NCBI RefSeq assembly: GCF_900111075.1
Contig: NZ_FOFZ01000008.1
Coordinates: forward strand, 1-64,000
DNA from: Flavobacterium frigoris
GTDB taxonomy: Bacteria; Bacteroidota; Bacteroidia; Flavobacteriales; Flavobacteriaceae
Direction of reading: 5' to 3'
DNA: 64,000 nucleotides
Positions within the stretch are counted from its first letter, which is position 1, and the number at the start of each line of letters is the position of its first letter. Both the position numbers and the translations under genes were made by a program. Of the stretch, positions 54,109 through 63,637 are shown in pieces. The notes under the pieces are model-generated. The model was not told where the DNA came from and did not search any database. It saw only the letters and a program-made list of their open reading frames with translations.

Positions 54109-55389
54109 ATGAAACTTTGGGAAAAAGGAATACCTACTGATAAGCAAATCGAACAATTCACCGTTGGCAATGACCGAGAACTCGATTTAGTACTGGCAAA
54201 ATACGATGCTTTGGGCTCTATTGCTCATGCCAAAATGCTGGGCCAAATTGGACTTTTGACCGATTCAGAAACTACATCTCTAGTTTCGGCTTTAGAAGAA
54301 ATCATCCTTGATGTCGAAAAAGGAAATTTCGTAATCGAAGACAGCTTTGAAGACGTACATTCGAAAATCGAATATCTACTAACGGTAGAATTAGGTGATG
54401 CGGGTAAAAAGATTCACACCGCTCGTTCCCGTAATGACCAAGTATTAGTTGATGTTCACTTGTATTTGAAGGATGTTATTACAGATTTAAAAGAGCAAGT
54501 ACGAACCTTGTTTGATTTGATGATGGAATCAGCCGAGAAACATCAAAATGTATTATTACCAGGATATACCCATTTACAAATCGCGATGCCGTCCTCGTTC
54601 GGAATGTGGTTTTCTGCTTATGCCGAAACCTTGATTGATGATATCACGATGTTGAATGCTGCTTTAAAAGTGGTGGATCAAAATCCGCTAGGTTCTGCAG
54701 CAGGATACGGAAGCTCCTTCCCTATCAATAGAACATTCACTACAAAAGAATTGGGTTTCGAAACCTTAAAATACAATTCGGTTGCTGCACAAATGAGCCG
54801 TGGAAAATCAGAGAAAATTTTAGCTTTTGCAATGAGTAGCGTGGCAGCAACTTTGGCGAAGTTCTCTATGGATGTCTGTTTGTACATGAGTCAGAATTTT
54901 GATTTTATCGGTTTGCCTGCACATTTAACTACAGGTTCTAGCATTATGCCACACAAAAAAAACCCAGATGTATTTGAATTAATCCGTGGTAAATGCAACA
55001 AGATTCAAGCGTTGCCATACGAAATTACCTTAATTACTAATAATCTTCCAAGCGGCTACCATAGAGATTTACAGCTATTGAAAGGAGGATTATTCCCGGC
55101 CATTCAAAACCTAAAAGCTTGTCTGGATATTGCCATTTTTTCGATCAAAGACATCAAAGTAAAGGACAATATCTTAGCCGATAAAAAATACGACTACTTA
55201 TTTACCGTAGATACTTTAAACGAAATGGTGGTGGCGGGAATCCCTTTTAGAGATGCCTACAAAGCCGTTGCAGAACAGCTTGAAAACGGTACCTTTCAGT
55301 CTCCAAAAGAAACTAAACATACCCATGAAGGAAGTATCAATAATTTGTGTTTAGCAGAGATTAAGGATAAAATGAATTTGGCTTTCTAA
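54109..55389 (+). CDS. argH: argininosuccinate lyase
   Basis: A protein of about 426 residues of the fumarase/aspartase superfamily, splitting argininosuccinate into arginine and fumarate. I start at MKLWEKGIPTDKQIEQF (54109), since the frame opening at 54061 would include the promoter. Motifs are HTARSRNDQVLVD, PGYTHLQIAMPSSFG and the signature TTGSSIMPHKKNPDVFE. The length is slightly short relative to about 460 residues in E. coli, typical for flavobacteria. It ends the arginine locus with a terminator. Confidence 0.95.
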   Translation: MKLWEKGIPTDKQIEQFTVGNDRELDLVLAKYDALGSIAHAKMLGQIGLLTDSETTSLVSALEEIILDVEKGNFVIEDSFEDVHSKIEYLLTVELGDAGKKIHTARSRNDQVLVDVHLYLKDVITDLKEQVRTLFDLMMESAEKHQNVLLPGYTHLQIAMPSSFGMWFSAYAETLIDDITMLNAALKVVDQNPLGSAAGYGSSFPINRTFTTKELGFETLKYNSVAAQMSRGKSEKILAFAMSSVAATLAKFSMDVCLYMSQNFDFIGLPAHLTTGSSIMPHKKNPDVFELIRGKCNKIQALPYEITLITNNLPSGYHRDLQLLKGGLFPAIQNLKACLDIAIFSIKDIKVKDNILADKKYDYLFTVDTLNEMVVAGIPFRDAYKAVAEQLENGTFQSPKETKHTHEGSINNLCLAEIKDKMNLAF

Positions 55390-55416
55390 AAACTACTTCA
55401 TACCTAACTATTTTAT

Positions 55417-55450
55417 AAATCCATTCCTTCAAACGAATGGATTTTTTTGT
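55417..55450 (+). terminator. terminator of the arginine locus
   Basis: AAATCCATTC-CTTCAAAC-GAATGGATTTTTTT. Confidence 0.85.
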
Positions 55451-55541
55451 TTTTTAAATCAGTCCAAATCAAAGTAATTTTAAACTCCGAAAATTAACAC
55501 ATTTTGCATATATTTGAAAGTAGCCAATTTAAATTATAAAT

Positions 55542-56540
55542 ATGAACCCCTTTGAAGAACAAGCAACTCAAGCCCTTTTTGAGAAAAAATTAATAACGGA
55601 TACCCAATTCAAACAAGTTAAAGCATATCGAAGTTTGGAAATTTTTTCACTAAATCTCGAGTTAAAACTGTTTCTATACCTTTCTATTTTGTCTTTTACG
55701 GCAGGGATTGGAATATTGATTTATCAAAATATTGATACGATTGGTCATATTGCTATCTTATCTATATTATTAATTGTAACTATTGTTTGTTATTTTTTTA
55801 GTTTTAAAAATAGCACTGGATTTCAGAAAGGAGAAACAAGTTTTGACAACCCCATATTTGATTACCTTATTCTTGCGGCTGTTCTTTTGACTTGTATTTT
55901 TATAGGCTATTTACAATTTCAATACACTGCCTTTGGCACTCATTATGGGTTAGCTACTTTAATTCCCACTGCCATCGGACTCTTTTGTGCCTACTATTTT
56001 GATAACAAAAGCATCTTATCTATTGCAATCACCGGTCTAGCCGCATACATTGGTTTAACAGTTAGTCCGCAATCGCTACTTAATAATGATTTTTACGAAA
56101 CAAACACCTTAAGCTATTCAGCAATTGGCTTAGGAATAGTACTTGTTCTTTGGTCTATTTATAGTAACCAGATTACATTAAAAAAACATTTTACTTTAGT
56201 GTATTTGACTTTTGGATTACACCTTATAAGTATTTCCTGTGTCAATAATTTATTTGAGCCATACTGGTTAGTATTCGCAGTTATTTTAGCTGCTGCGTTG
56301 TATTACTTTTATATATCCAGTTACAAAGTCAAATCTGTTTCTCTTTTTGTTTTCACTATCATTTACGCCTATATTGGAGTTAATATCTTATTATTCAAAG
56401 CCATTCAATTTCTAAAGATTGATGATTTTTTAATTGCTTTCTCCTTTTTTATCCCCTTTTATTTGATCGTTTCTATAATCCTATTTATTCGCCTTATTAA
56501 AAAATTCAATAAAAACAGCAACGATGATAGTATACGATAA
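55542..56540 (+). CDS. DUF2157 membrane protein
   Basis: A 332-residue polytopic membrane protein with a hydrophilic N-terminus (residues 1-45, NPFEEQATQALFEKKLI) and about nine to ten hydrophobic segments after it. The N-terminal motif and architecture match DUF2157. Function is unknown. A -7 element TATATTTG lies 25 bp before the ATG (55509-55516). The stop overlaps the next gene by 17 bp, so the two are translationally coupled. Confidence 0.78.
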   Translation: MNPFEEQATQALFEKKLITDTQFKQVKAYRSLEIFSLNLELKLFLYLSILSFTAGIGILIYQNIDTIGHIAILSILLIVTIVCYFFSFKNSTGFQKGETSFDNPIFDYLILAAVLLTCIFIGYLQFQYTAFGTHYGLATLIPTAIGLFCAYYFDNKSILSIAITGLAAYIGLTVSPQSLLNNDFYETNTLSYSAIGLGIVLVLWSIYSNQITLKKHFTLVYLTFGLHLISISCVNNLFEPYWLVFAVILAAALYYFYISSYKVKSVSLFVFTIIYAYIGVNILLFKAIQFLKIDDFLIAFSFFIPFYLIVSIILFIRLIKKFNKNSNDDSIR

Positions 56541-57684
56541 AGTAGAGTTAGAGAATTTAACTCTAGTCGAAGAAGCACATTCTTTAAAAGAAGCTAGCTT
56601 CATAGATAGTGAACAATATAAAGTGATTTCTAAACAATTAACAATTCCTAAAGGTAGTAACAACCTATTAATCAGACTGGCTTTTTTCATACTGGGAAGT
56701 TTTTTATATTCCTCTATTTGTGGTTTCTTAACTTTAATTAGCGAAAATGCAATAGGTGAAAATTTTGAAGTTATTCTATTTCTATATGCCGCGGTTGGTT
56801 TTGCAGGAGCAGAAGCCTTGACCCGTCTAAAATTTTTTGGCCAGGGATTAGATGATGCCTTTATAATAGGATCCCAATTAAATTTGGCAATAGCTATAGG
56901 ACTTTTAACCAATGGAAACGAAATCGTAATTGCTTCTATTATCACACTAACCGCATTAATTAACTATCTCCGTTATTTACATCTCTCCATGGCACTACTA
57001 TTTTGTTTAGCACTAACAGCAACGCTAACATACGCCATGTTTGAAATTGGTACTACCGGAAAAACCATTTTACCTTTTGTAATAATGTTATTTGCTGCAG
57101 CAATCTATTTTTTAAGTAAAACAATAATCTCTAAATTAGTACCCAATTTTTACTACAAAGGAGTTTTATTAGCGAATAGTTTTAGCCTTATTCTCTTTTA
57201 TCTTTCCGGAAATTATCTAGTAGTGCGAGAACTTTCAGTTCTTCTGCTTGATGCGGCCATTGTTCCAGGTCATGATATCTCATTCGCCTTCTTCTTTTAC
57301 GGTTTTACCTTTGCAGTGCCCTTATTTTATTTAATTTATTCGATTTTAAAAAAAGATAGAATAATGCTTTGGATTGGGTTCTTAGCACTTGGTTTTTCTA
57401 TTTATACCATCCGATTTTATTATGCTATTTTACCTATTGAAATTGCATTAAACCTTGGCGGAGTATTCCTCTTTGGATTTACTTACTTCGTAATAAAAAA
57501 ACTAAAAGACAAAGAAGCTGGAGTGACATTCAAACCTGATCGTTTAACAAAAACAAATGCTTTTTTGAATGCCGAAATACTGATTTCTTCGCAACTGGGC
57601 TTAAAGCCGGAAATTACAACCGAGTCAAATATAGGATTTGGCGGCGGTGAATTTAGTGGCGGAGGTTCTGGTGGAGAATTTTAA
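56524..57684 (+). CDS. DUF4401-like membrane protein with Gly-rich tail
   Basis: A 386-residue polytopic membrane protein with a soluble N-terminal domain (residues 1-45) and about nine hydrophobic segments (SIITLTALINYLRYL, ILPFVIMLFAAAIYFL and others). It resembles DUF4401 partners of DUF2157 proteins. The C-terminus is FGGGEFSGGGSGGEF, a Gly-Ser-Glu-Phe tail like those on TPM-domain proteins, possibly a flexible interaction end. The start overlaps the DUF2157 gene by 17 bp; a strong hairpin terminator follows. No function assigned. Confidence 0.75.
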   Translation: MIVYDKVELENLTLVEEAHSLKEASFIDSEQYKVISKQLTIPKGSNNLLIRLAFFILGSFLYSSICGFLTLISENAIGENFEVILFLYAAVGFAGAEALTRLKFFGQGLDDAFIIGSQLNLAIAIGLLTNGNEIVIASIITLTALINYLRYLHLSMALLFCLALTATLTYAMFEIGTTGKTILPFVIMLFAAAIYFLSKTIISKLVPNFYYKGVLLANSFSLILFYLSGNYLVVRELSVLLLDAAIVPGHDISFAFFFYGFTFAVPLFYLIYSILKKDRIMLWIGFLALGFSIYTIRFYYAILPIEIALNLGGVFLFGFTYFVIKKLKDKEAGVTFKPDRLTKTNAFLNAEILISSQLGLKPEITTESNIGFGGGEFSGGGSGGEF

Positions 57685-57690
57685 AATAAA

Positions 57691-57738
57691 AAGCCACGAA
57701 TTCACTAATCAAATTATTAATTAGTGAATTCGTGGCTT
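57691..57738. terminator. bidirectional terminator between DUF4401-like gene and ytxJ
   Basis: AAGCCACGAATTCACTAAT pairs with ATTAGTGAATTCGTGGCTT around a short loop; A-rich before and T-rich after. Confidence 0.88.
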
Positions 57739-57759
57739 ACTTTTTATCCTTTATAAGAA

Positions 57760-58152
57760 CTATACCTTACTCTTCAAGGCTTCAGCATCGATATCGCTGT
57801 GGGAAACATCATAAACTGATTTCCCTTCCTTAATCAACAACAATTGAGGTGATTGATGCATTACACCAAAACGTGATGCTATGTCGTTAGAAATTTCACG
57901 ATGTGCTATCAAATCTAAAAAATAAGGTGTAACTTTATCTGGGAAGTTAAATTCATTTTCAAATTGTTTCAAAGCCATCCTACTGATACTGCAGCGAGTA
58001 CTATGTTTGAAGATAACCACTGGTTTTTCATTAGAAAGTGAAACAATCTCATTTAGCTGCTCCAAATCAGTTAAAGCATTCCAGTTCATTTTAGGTGTAG
58101 ATTCATTTTGGTCTTCCGAAGAACTACCAAAGATATTTTTTAAAAAACTCAT
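57760..58152 (-). CDS. ytxJ: bacillithiol-system redox protein YtxJ
   Basis: A 130-residue thioredoxin-fold protein with a monothiol active site: FKHSTRCSISRMALKQF, Cys54 in CSIS. Family features include YFLDLIAHREISNDIASRFGV and SPQLLLIKEGKSVYDVSH. YtxJ proteins co-occur with bacillithiol, the low-molecular-weight thiol made by many Firmicutes and Bacteroidota, and are thought to act as bacilliredoxin-like reductants. It is convergent with the membrane pair and divergent from clpB with about 160 bp between. No bshA/B/C genes are in the window. Confidence 0.92.
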   Translation of the reverse strand: MSFLKNIFGSSSEDQNESTPKMNWNALTDLEQLNEIVSLSNEKPVVIFKHSTRCSISRMALKQFENEFNFPDKVTPYFLDLIAHREISNDIASRFGVMHQSPQLLLIKEGKSVYDVSHSDIDAEALKSKV

Positions 58153-58310
58153 ATTTTGTCTGTTATTAAGTCATTTTGACTTGGTTTCATGATAATAATC
58201 ATATTTTATAAGCCATTTTGTCTGTACTATTGTAATGGAATGTAAATTGAAGATTAGTAGCAAAGTTATCAATTAACTGTAGTTATATAGCTATAAACAT
58301 CAAAAAAATC

Positions 58311-60917
58311 ATGAACATAAATAAATTTACCATAAAATCACAGGAGGCTATTCAGCTTTCACAGCAGTTAGCACAGGACTTAGGCCAACAGCAAATTGAG
58401 AATGAACATTTGTTTAAGGCAATGCTTGAAGTGGACGAAAATGTGACTCCTTTTATTTTGAAAAAGCTAAATGTAAATGTGCCGCTATTTATTCAAATTT
58501 TAGACAGTACGATTCAGAGTTTTCCTAAGGTAACGGGAGGCGAAATAATGCTTTCTAGAACGGCAAATTCTACCTTAAACGAAGCAGAATCTATTGCTAA
58601 GAAAATGAACGATGAATTTGTTTCAATCGAACATTTAGTTTTGGCTATTTTTAATTCGAAAAGTAAAGCCGCCCAAATATTAAAAGACCAAGGCGTAACC
58701 GAAAAAGGATTGAAAGCCGCAATCGACGAATTGCGAAAAGGAGAAAGAGTAACTTCCGCCTCTGCTGAAGAAACGTATAATTCTTTAAATAAATATGCCA
58801 AAAATCTTAACGAACTCGCCAAAGCAGGGAAATTAGATCCTGTAATTGGTCGTGATGAAGAGATTAGAAGAGTATTGCAAATATTAACGCGTCGTACAAA
58901 AAACAACCCCATGCTTGTGGGAGAACCCGGCGTAGGTAAAACGGCTATTGCCGAAGGTTTAGCGCATCGAATTGTTGACGGTGATGTTCCAGACAATCTG
59001 AAAGATAAAATCGTATTCTCACTAGATATGGGTGCCTTGATTGCGGGAGCTAAATACAAAGGAGAATTTGAAGAACGTCTAAAATCAGTGGTAAAAGAAG
59101 TAACTGCTGCCGAAGGTGATATTGTTTTATTCATTGATGAGATTCATACACTTGTAGGCGCTGGAGGAGGCGAAGGCGCAATGGATGCGGCAAACATCCT
59201 GAAACCAGCTTTGGCTCGTGGAGAACTGCGCGCTATTGGTGCAACCACATTGGATGAATATCAAAAATATTTCGAAAAAGATAAAGCTCTCGAGAGACGT
59301 TTCCAGAAAATAATTATCGAAGAACCAGATACTGAAAGTGCAATTTCAATCCTGCGAGGTATCAAGGAAAAATATGAAACACACCACAAAGTACAGATAA
59401 AAGATGAGGCGATTATCGCTGCAGTCGAATTATCGCAACGCTATATTACCAACCGTTTTCTGCCGGACAAAGCCATTGATTTAATGGACGAAGCCGCTTC
59501 AAAAATACGCATGGAAATCAATTCAAAACCCGAAGAACTTGATGTTTTGGATAGAAAAGTAATGCAACTCGAAATCGAATTTGAAGCCATAAAAAGAGAG
59601 AAAGACGAAAGCAAACTCAAAATTTTAGGAATGGATTTGGCCAATCTTAAAGAAGAGCGAAACGAAATTTATGCCAAATGGAAATCAGAGAAAGATGTTG
59701 TTGATAATGTACAAGCGATAAAAACAGAAATTGAAGATTATAAATACGAAGCCGAAAGAGCAGAACGCGAAGGTGATTATGGTAAAGTAGCCGAAATTCG
59801 TTACGGTAAAATCAAAGAAGCTCAAGAGCGTCTCGAAGTTTTACATAAGGAGCTAGTCGAAAACCAAGCTGGCGGAAGTTCCCTAATAAAAGAAGAAGTA
59901 ACCCGCGAAGATATTGCCGAAGTAGTAGCCAAATGGACTGGAATACCAGTTATGAAAATGCTACAAGGAGAACGCGAAAAACTATTGCATCTGGAAGCCG
60001 AATTGCACCAACGTGTCGTAGGTCAGGAAGAAGCGATTGAGGCAGTAAGTGATGCCGTACGTAGAAGCCGCGCCGGATTACAAGACATGAAAAAACCGGT
60101 GGGAACCTTTCTATTCCTTGGAACAACAGGTGTTGGTAAAACCGAGTTGGCAAAAGCATTGGCAGAATACCTTTTTGATGATGAAAATGCCATGACCCGT
60201 ATCGACATGAGTGAATACCAGGAACGTCATAGCGTGAGCCGTTTAGTGGGCGCGCCTCCGGGATATGTAGGCTATGACGAAGGCGGTCAGTTAACGGAGG
60301 CGGTGCGTAGAAAACCGTATTCTGTAATATTATTAGATGAGATAGAAAAAGCACATCCCGATACGTTTAACATCTTGTTGCAAGTATTAGACGAAGGACG
60401 ATTAACCGACAATAAAGGACGTCTCGCCGATTTTAAAAATACCATTATCATCATGACTTCTAATATGGGAAGCCAGATTATTCAGGAGAAATTTGAAAAC
60501 CTAAAAGGCAGCATGGAAGAAGCCACAGAGGCCGCAAAAACCGAAGTGCTCAGTTTATTGAAACAAACTGTACGTCCAGAATTCATCAATCGTATCGATG
60601 AAATTGTGATGTTTACTCCTTTGAGCAGTGCTAATATCACTAAGATTGTTAGTTTACAACTGAAAAGCGTGACTAAAATGCTTGCATTGCAAGGAATCAC
60701 CATGGATGCCACACCCGAAGCTATCGCTTATCTGGCCGAAAAAGGATATGATCCACAATTTGGTGCCAGACCAGTGAAACGTGTAATACAAAGAGACGTA
60801 TTGAACAGCCTCTCTAAAGAAATTCTAGCCGGAAAAATTGCTACAGACAGTATCATACTGCTCGATGCGTTCAACGGGGAATTGGTTTTTAGAAACCAAA
60901 CAGAGTTAGTAGAATAA
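58311..60917 (+). CDS. clpB: ATP-dependent disaggregase ClpB
   Basis: An 868-residue Hsp104/ClpB. The N-terminal Clp-N repeats (residues 1-145) are followed by NBD1 with [14 protein letters not shown] and [14 protein letters not shown], the middle coiled coil (about 405-525, [14 protein letters not shown] ... [12 protein letters not shown]) that binds DnaK and distinguishes ClpB from ClpA, and NBD2 with [39 protein letters not shown] and [12 protein letters not shown]. It resolubilises aggregated proteins with DnaK. Complete. No heat-shock element was recognised; the promoter is unclear. A terminator follows. Confidence 0.97.
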   Translation: MNINKFTIKSQEAIQLSQQLAQDLGQQQIENEHLFKAMLEVDENVTPFILKKLNVNVPLFIQILDSTIQSFPKVTGGEIMLSRTANSTLNEAESIAKKMNDEFVSIEHLVLAIFNSKSKAAQILKDQGVTEKGLKAAIDELRKGERVTSASAEETYNSLNKYAKNLNELAKAGKLDPVIGRDEEIRRVLQILTRRTKNNPMLVGEPGVGKTAIAEGLAHRIVDGDVPDNLKDKIVFSLDMGALIAGAKYKGEFEERLKSVVKEVTAAEGDIVLFIDEIHTLVGAGGGEGAMDAANILKPALARGELRAIGATTLDEYQKYFEKDKALERRFQKIIIEEPDTESAISILRGIKEKYETHHKVQIKDEAIIAAVELSQRYITNRFLPDKAIDLMDEAASKIRMEINSKPEELDVLDRKVMQLEIEFEAIKREKDESKLKILGMDLANLKEERNEIYAKWKSEKDVVDNVQAIKTEIEDYKYEAERAEREGDYGKVAEIRYGKIKEAQERLEVLHKELVENQAGGSSLIKEEVTREDIAEVVAKWTGIPVMKMLQGEREKLLHLEAELHQRVVGQEEAIEAVSDAVRRSRAGLQDMKKPVGTFLFLGTTGVGKTELAKALAEYLFDDENAMTRIDMSEYQERHSVSRLVGAPPGYVGYDEGGQLTEAVRRKPYSVILLDEIEKAHPDTFNILLQVLDEGRLTDNKGRLADFKNTIIIMTSNMGSQIIQEKFENLKGSMEEATEAAKTEVLSLLKQTVRPEFINRIDEIVMFTPLSSANITKIVSLQLKSVTKMLALQGITMDATPEAIAYLAEKGYDPQFGARPVKRVIQRDVLNSLSKEILAGKIATDSIILLDAFNGELVFRNQTELVE

Positions 60918-60948
60918 TTGATTATTTTTTATATTTTAGTTGTAGTAT

Positions 60949-60982
60949 TAAAACACCAGTCGCAAGGCTGGTGTTTTTTTTT
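60949..60982 (+). terminator. terminator of clpB
   Basis: AAAACACCAG-TCGCAAGG-CTGGTGTTTTTTTTT. Confidence 0.88.
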
Positions 60983-61023
60983 ATGCTGATTTTTAGGAGC
61001 ATAAGGAGTTGTTTTTGTAAGCA

Positions 61024-61090
61024 CGTTCCCTCCTGCTCTTGGCTATATCTCTTCGTTTCACTACGAGGATGCCGCCTCGATCAGGGCTAG
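61024..61090. repeat. dispersed palindromic repeat, copy 5 (diverged)
   Basis: CCTGCTCTTGGCTATATC-TCTTCGTTTCACTACGAGGA-TGCCGCCTCGATCAGGGCTAG shares outer parts (CTGATCxxGGGCTAG) with copies 3 and 4. The middle is a different small hairpin. Confidence 0.45.
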
Positions 61091-61353
61091 TTAGAAGGTT
61101 TAGTTTTTCATAATAACGTAAACTAATCGTTGAGCAAGGAAATTCTGAGCGACAATGACATGCTGTAAAATTCATCTATTAGATTTTTTTTCGTTTAGAT
61201 CATGAACTATTCGATTATTTGTAAATAAAATAGTATATATTTGATTGATGAGATATGCGCTATTAAGTGGCGTGTATTCAAGCTATAAAGAGGCGATATG
61301 TTATAAAGCATATATACTAGTTTGCAGAAATGACTGAAAAAAATCGGAGAAAA
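61091..61353. other. gap before the poly-A tract
   Basis: No gene recognised. The 5' cassette-like stretch TGTTATAAAGCATATATACTAGTTTGCAG is at 61299-61327. Confidence 0.45.
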
Positions 61354-61356
61354 AAC

Positions 61357-61409
<53 letters not shown>

Positions 61410-61410
<1 letters not shown>

Positions 61411-62501
61411 TGAAAAAGCATTTATTCTTAATTTTATTTACGTTAATTTTTACGTCTATTTATTCTCAACATAAAATCAAAGAAGCTTTTTCAGAAAAAA
61501 CAATACCATTTGTAGAAATTTATTCTGAGAATGGAAATTTAATTGGATTGTCAGATACTAATGGAAATATCTCTTCTGATTTAGAAAATAAAATTTATAG
61601 TTCAAAAACAAAGAGTTTAACTTTTGTGAATTCTACATATAAAACTACCGAAATAAACATTGAAACATTCAAAAACACGCCTATAATTTCTTTAAATCGA
61701 ATTGTAACCGAACTTGAAGAAGTTGTAATTAAAGCAAAACCTAAAACATATAAATACCTAAAATTAAAAGGTTACTTTAGGAGTATTCAAATTAATGAAG
61801 ACAGACCTCATTATTTTATAGATGGAATTGTTGAATATTATATTTCTCTAAAATCTGATAAAATAAAAATGAAAATAATTTGCTATCGCTCTTTTGAAAA
61901 CAAATCGATTAGTCAATTAAGTAAAAATTTTTATTTTATGGTTGCAGGAGTTCCAATATTTAATCATTTCACAAAATATAAGAACCTCACAAATGAGTAT
62001 AATCTAAAACCTGAAAACAATGAAAACATCCTTGTTTTTGACAAAAAAGAAAACATAGAAAAGGGAAAAATCACAAAATCTAATTCTAATTCAAATTTAC
62101 AATTGGAAATTATTTCAAAAACAAATCCTAAAATAATGAAACTTTTTGGAATGGAAAGCGATTTCAATAATTATACCATCAATACGATTTATAATAACGA
62201 TGACCCTGCTAAAATGAATTTTGAAAATATTATTTACTTTAAAGAAATCAGAAGTTATGACATAAAAAGACAAAAGAAAAATGAGTTTCAAAAAGTTGAA
62301 GCAACACACGAATTCTTTTTACTTGAAAAAGAATACACTGATGAAATAAAATCTAAAGAGTTTGATAGTCCATATACTTTTAAAAGACCAAGTGATTTTG
62401 AAAATAATTATTGGGAAAATGTAGATAATGAATATTTTCAATCTATTCCAAAATCATTAGAAAAATACATTAAAGAAAACTTAATACTAATCGAAAAATA
62501 G
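61410..62501 (+). CDS. secreted protein with carboxypeptidase-regulatory-like (CarboxypepD_reg) N-domain
   Basis: A 363-residue secreted protein. The signal MKKHLFLILFTLIFTSIYSQ is followed by a CarboxypepD_reg-like beta domain (IPFVEIYSENGNLIGLSDTN ... LEEVVIKAKP) of the kind that precedes TonB-dependent receptors, and then a unique region of about 240 residues with many Lys/Asn/Tyr and no recognised domain. Codon use is very AT-rich. It is flanked by cassette-like motifs similar to those around 227-910 and is probably acquired. Function unknown; surface or outer-membrane location is inferred. Confidence 0.82.
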
Positions 62502-62505
62502 TCAC

Positions 62506-62518
62506 TTCTGCCAACAGC
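62506..62518. repeat. cassette-like 3' boundary motif
   Basis: TTCTGCCAACAGC, 5 bp after the stop of 61410-62501; parallels TTCCGCCAACAGC after the lipoprotein at 227-910. Confidence 0.42.
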
Positions 62519-62602
62519 TAAGGCTTTGTTGGGCTTGAAAAGCCAAACAATAAAGCCGCGGTTGAACGGAACCTATTACATGCCGTCAACGCTATGGAGT
62601 CC

Positions 62603-62794
62603 CATCTGGTGCTCGTTTGCAACGAGTACCTACTTACATGATAAACGAAATCATAGCATTTCTAATGCGGTTCACATGGTAGTAAAAATTACTGCTTTGA
62701 ATTGAGGAAGTAGAGTTCGTAGAGATTCTTTCAGAATGACAAACGGAGTTGCGTTTGATTGCGAATTCTTTGTAATGCCCGATCGCACGGATAT
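62603..62794. repeat. 192-bp direct repeat, left copy
   Basis: Begins CATCTGGTGCTCGTTTGCAACGAGTACC, which includes a small CTCGTTTGCAACGAG hairpin, and ends GCCCGATCGCACGGATAT. It matches 63446-63637 with scattered substitutions. A further start-of-unit (CATCTGGTGCTCG) follows at 62798-62826. Lies just upstream of the YwqK-type gene. Confidence 0.9.
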
Positions 62795-62875
62795 GCCCAT
62801 CTGGTGCTCGAATGCAACGAGTAGCCCTATTGACAAAATTATAAAATGAAACATCAAAAAATTAAGAATGAATTA

Positions 62876-63430
62876 ATGAAAAAAATTATAACTGTAATTA
62901 TTGCGACTTTATTACTTGTTTCTTGTAAAATGACAAAAGAAACTTATGACAGTGGTGAATTAAAAAAAATCGGGAGAACATCAAATGATTTAAAAGATGG
63001 AAAATGGAAATTTTATCATAAAAACGGAACGATATTTCAAAAAGGGAAATATCTTAAGGGAGCAGAAATAGGTGTTTGGGAAATTTTTCACGAAAATGGA
63101 AAATTGCATCAGATCGGTAAATTCAATAATGGAAAACAAGACGGAGAGTGGAAATTTTTCTACGAAAACGGAAATAAAGAGGGAATTGGAAAATTAGATA
63201 ATGGAAAATTGATTGGGCAATGGAATTGGTACCACACTAATGGAAAAACTTATACTGAACGATTATACACTGATGGAAAACTAATGAATATACTTAATTG
63301 TTTTGATGGTAATGGAAAGAAATTAGATAAAGGCACTCTAAAAGACGGAAACGGAACACTAAATGTATATGATATAAATGGAAATTTATTAGAAGTTCAA
63401 AACTTTAAAGATAGCAAATATATAAAATAA
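62876..63430 (+). CDS. YwqK/MORN-repeat lipoprotein
   Basis: A protein of about 184 residues starting MKKIITVIIATLLLVSC at 62876 (lipobox Cys at residue 17). A longer frame from 62846 adds MKHQKIKNEL and would block the signal peptide. The mature part is built from MORN-type repeats of about 20-25 residues: GKWKFYHKNGTIFQKGKY, GVWEIFHENGKLHQIGKF, GEWKFFYENGNKEGIGKL and GQWNWYHTNGKTYTERLY, as in YwqK-type proteins often labelled antitoxins. No toxin gene is next to it. Such repeats bind lipids or partners. It lies between two 192-bp direct repeats. Confidence 0.85.
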   Translation: MKKIITVIIATLLLVSCKMTKETYDSGELKKIGRTSNDLKDGKWKFYHKNGTIFQKGKYLKGAEIGVWEIFHENGKLHQIGKFNNGKQDGEWKFFYENGNKEGIGKLDNGKLIGQWNWYHTNGKTYTERLYTDGKLMNILNCFDGNGKKLDKGTLKDGNGTLNVYDINGNLLEVQNFKDSKYIK

Positions 63431-63445
63431 CGATTGGCCAACCCC

Positions 63446-63637
63446 CATCTAGTGCTCGTTTGCAGCGAGTACCTACTTACATTATAAACGAAATCATAGC
63501 ATTTCTAATGCGGTTCACATGGTAGTAAAAATTACTGCTCCGAATTGAGAAATTAGAGTTCGTAGAGATTCTTTCAGAATGACAAACGGAGTGGCATTTG
63601 ATTGCGAATTCTTTGTGAAGCCCGATCGCACGGATAT
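63446..63637. repeat. 192-bp direct repeat, right copy
   Basis: Second copy of 62603-62794, starting CATCTAGTGCTCGTTTGCAGCGAG and ending GCCCGATCGCACGGATAT. Same orientation as the left copy. The intervening YwqK-type gene could be deleted or gained by recombination between them. Confidence 0.9.

Noticed and set aside
56481..56945. 154-codon minus-strand frame in the DUF2157/DUF4401-like pair
   Set aside because: Antisense shadow of two well-supported overlapping membrane genes.
58514..59134. 206-codon minus-strand frame inside clpB
   Set aside because: Shadow of clpB; high Ser/Pro content typical of antisense frames.
59950..60354. 134-codon minus-strand frame inside clpB
   Set aside because: Antisense shadow of the conserved NBD2 region of clpB.
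62876..63430. Calling the YwqK-type gene the antitoxin of a toxin-antitoxin pair
   Set aside because: It is a secreted lipoprotein with MORN-type repeats and there is no adjacent toxin gene.
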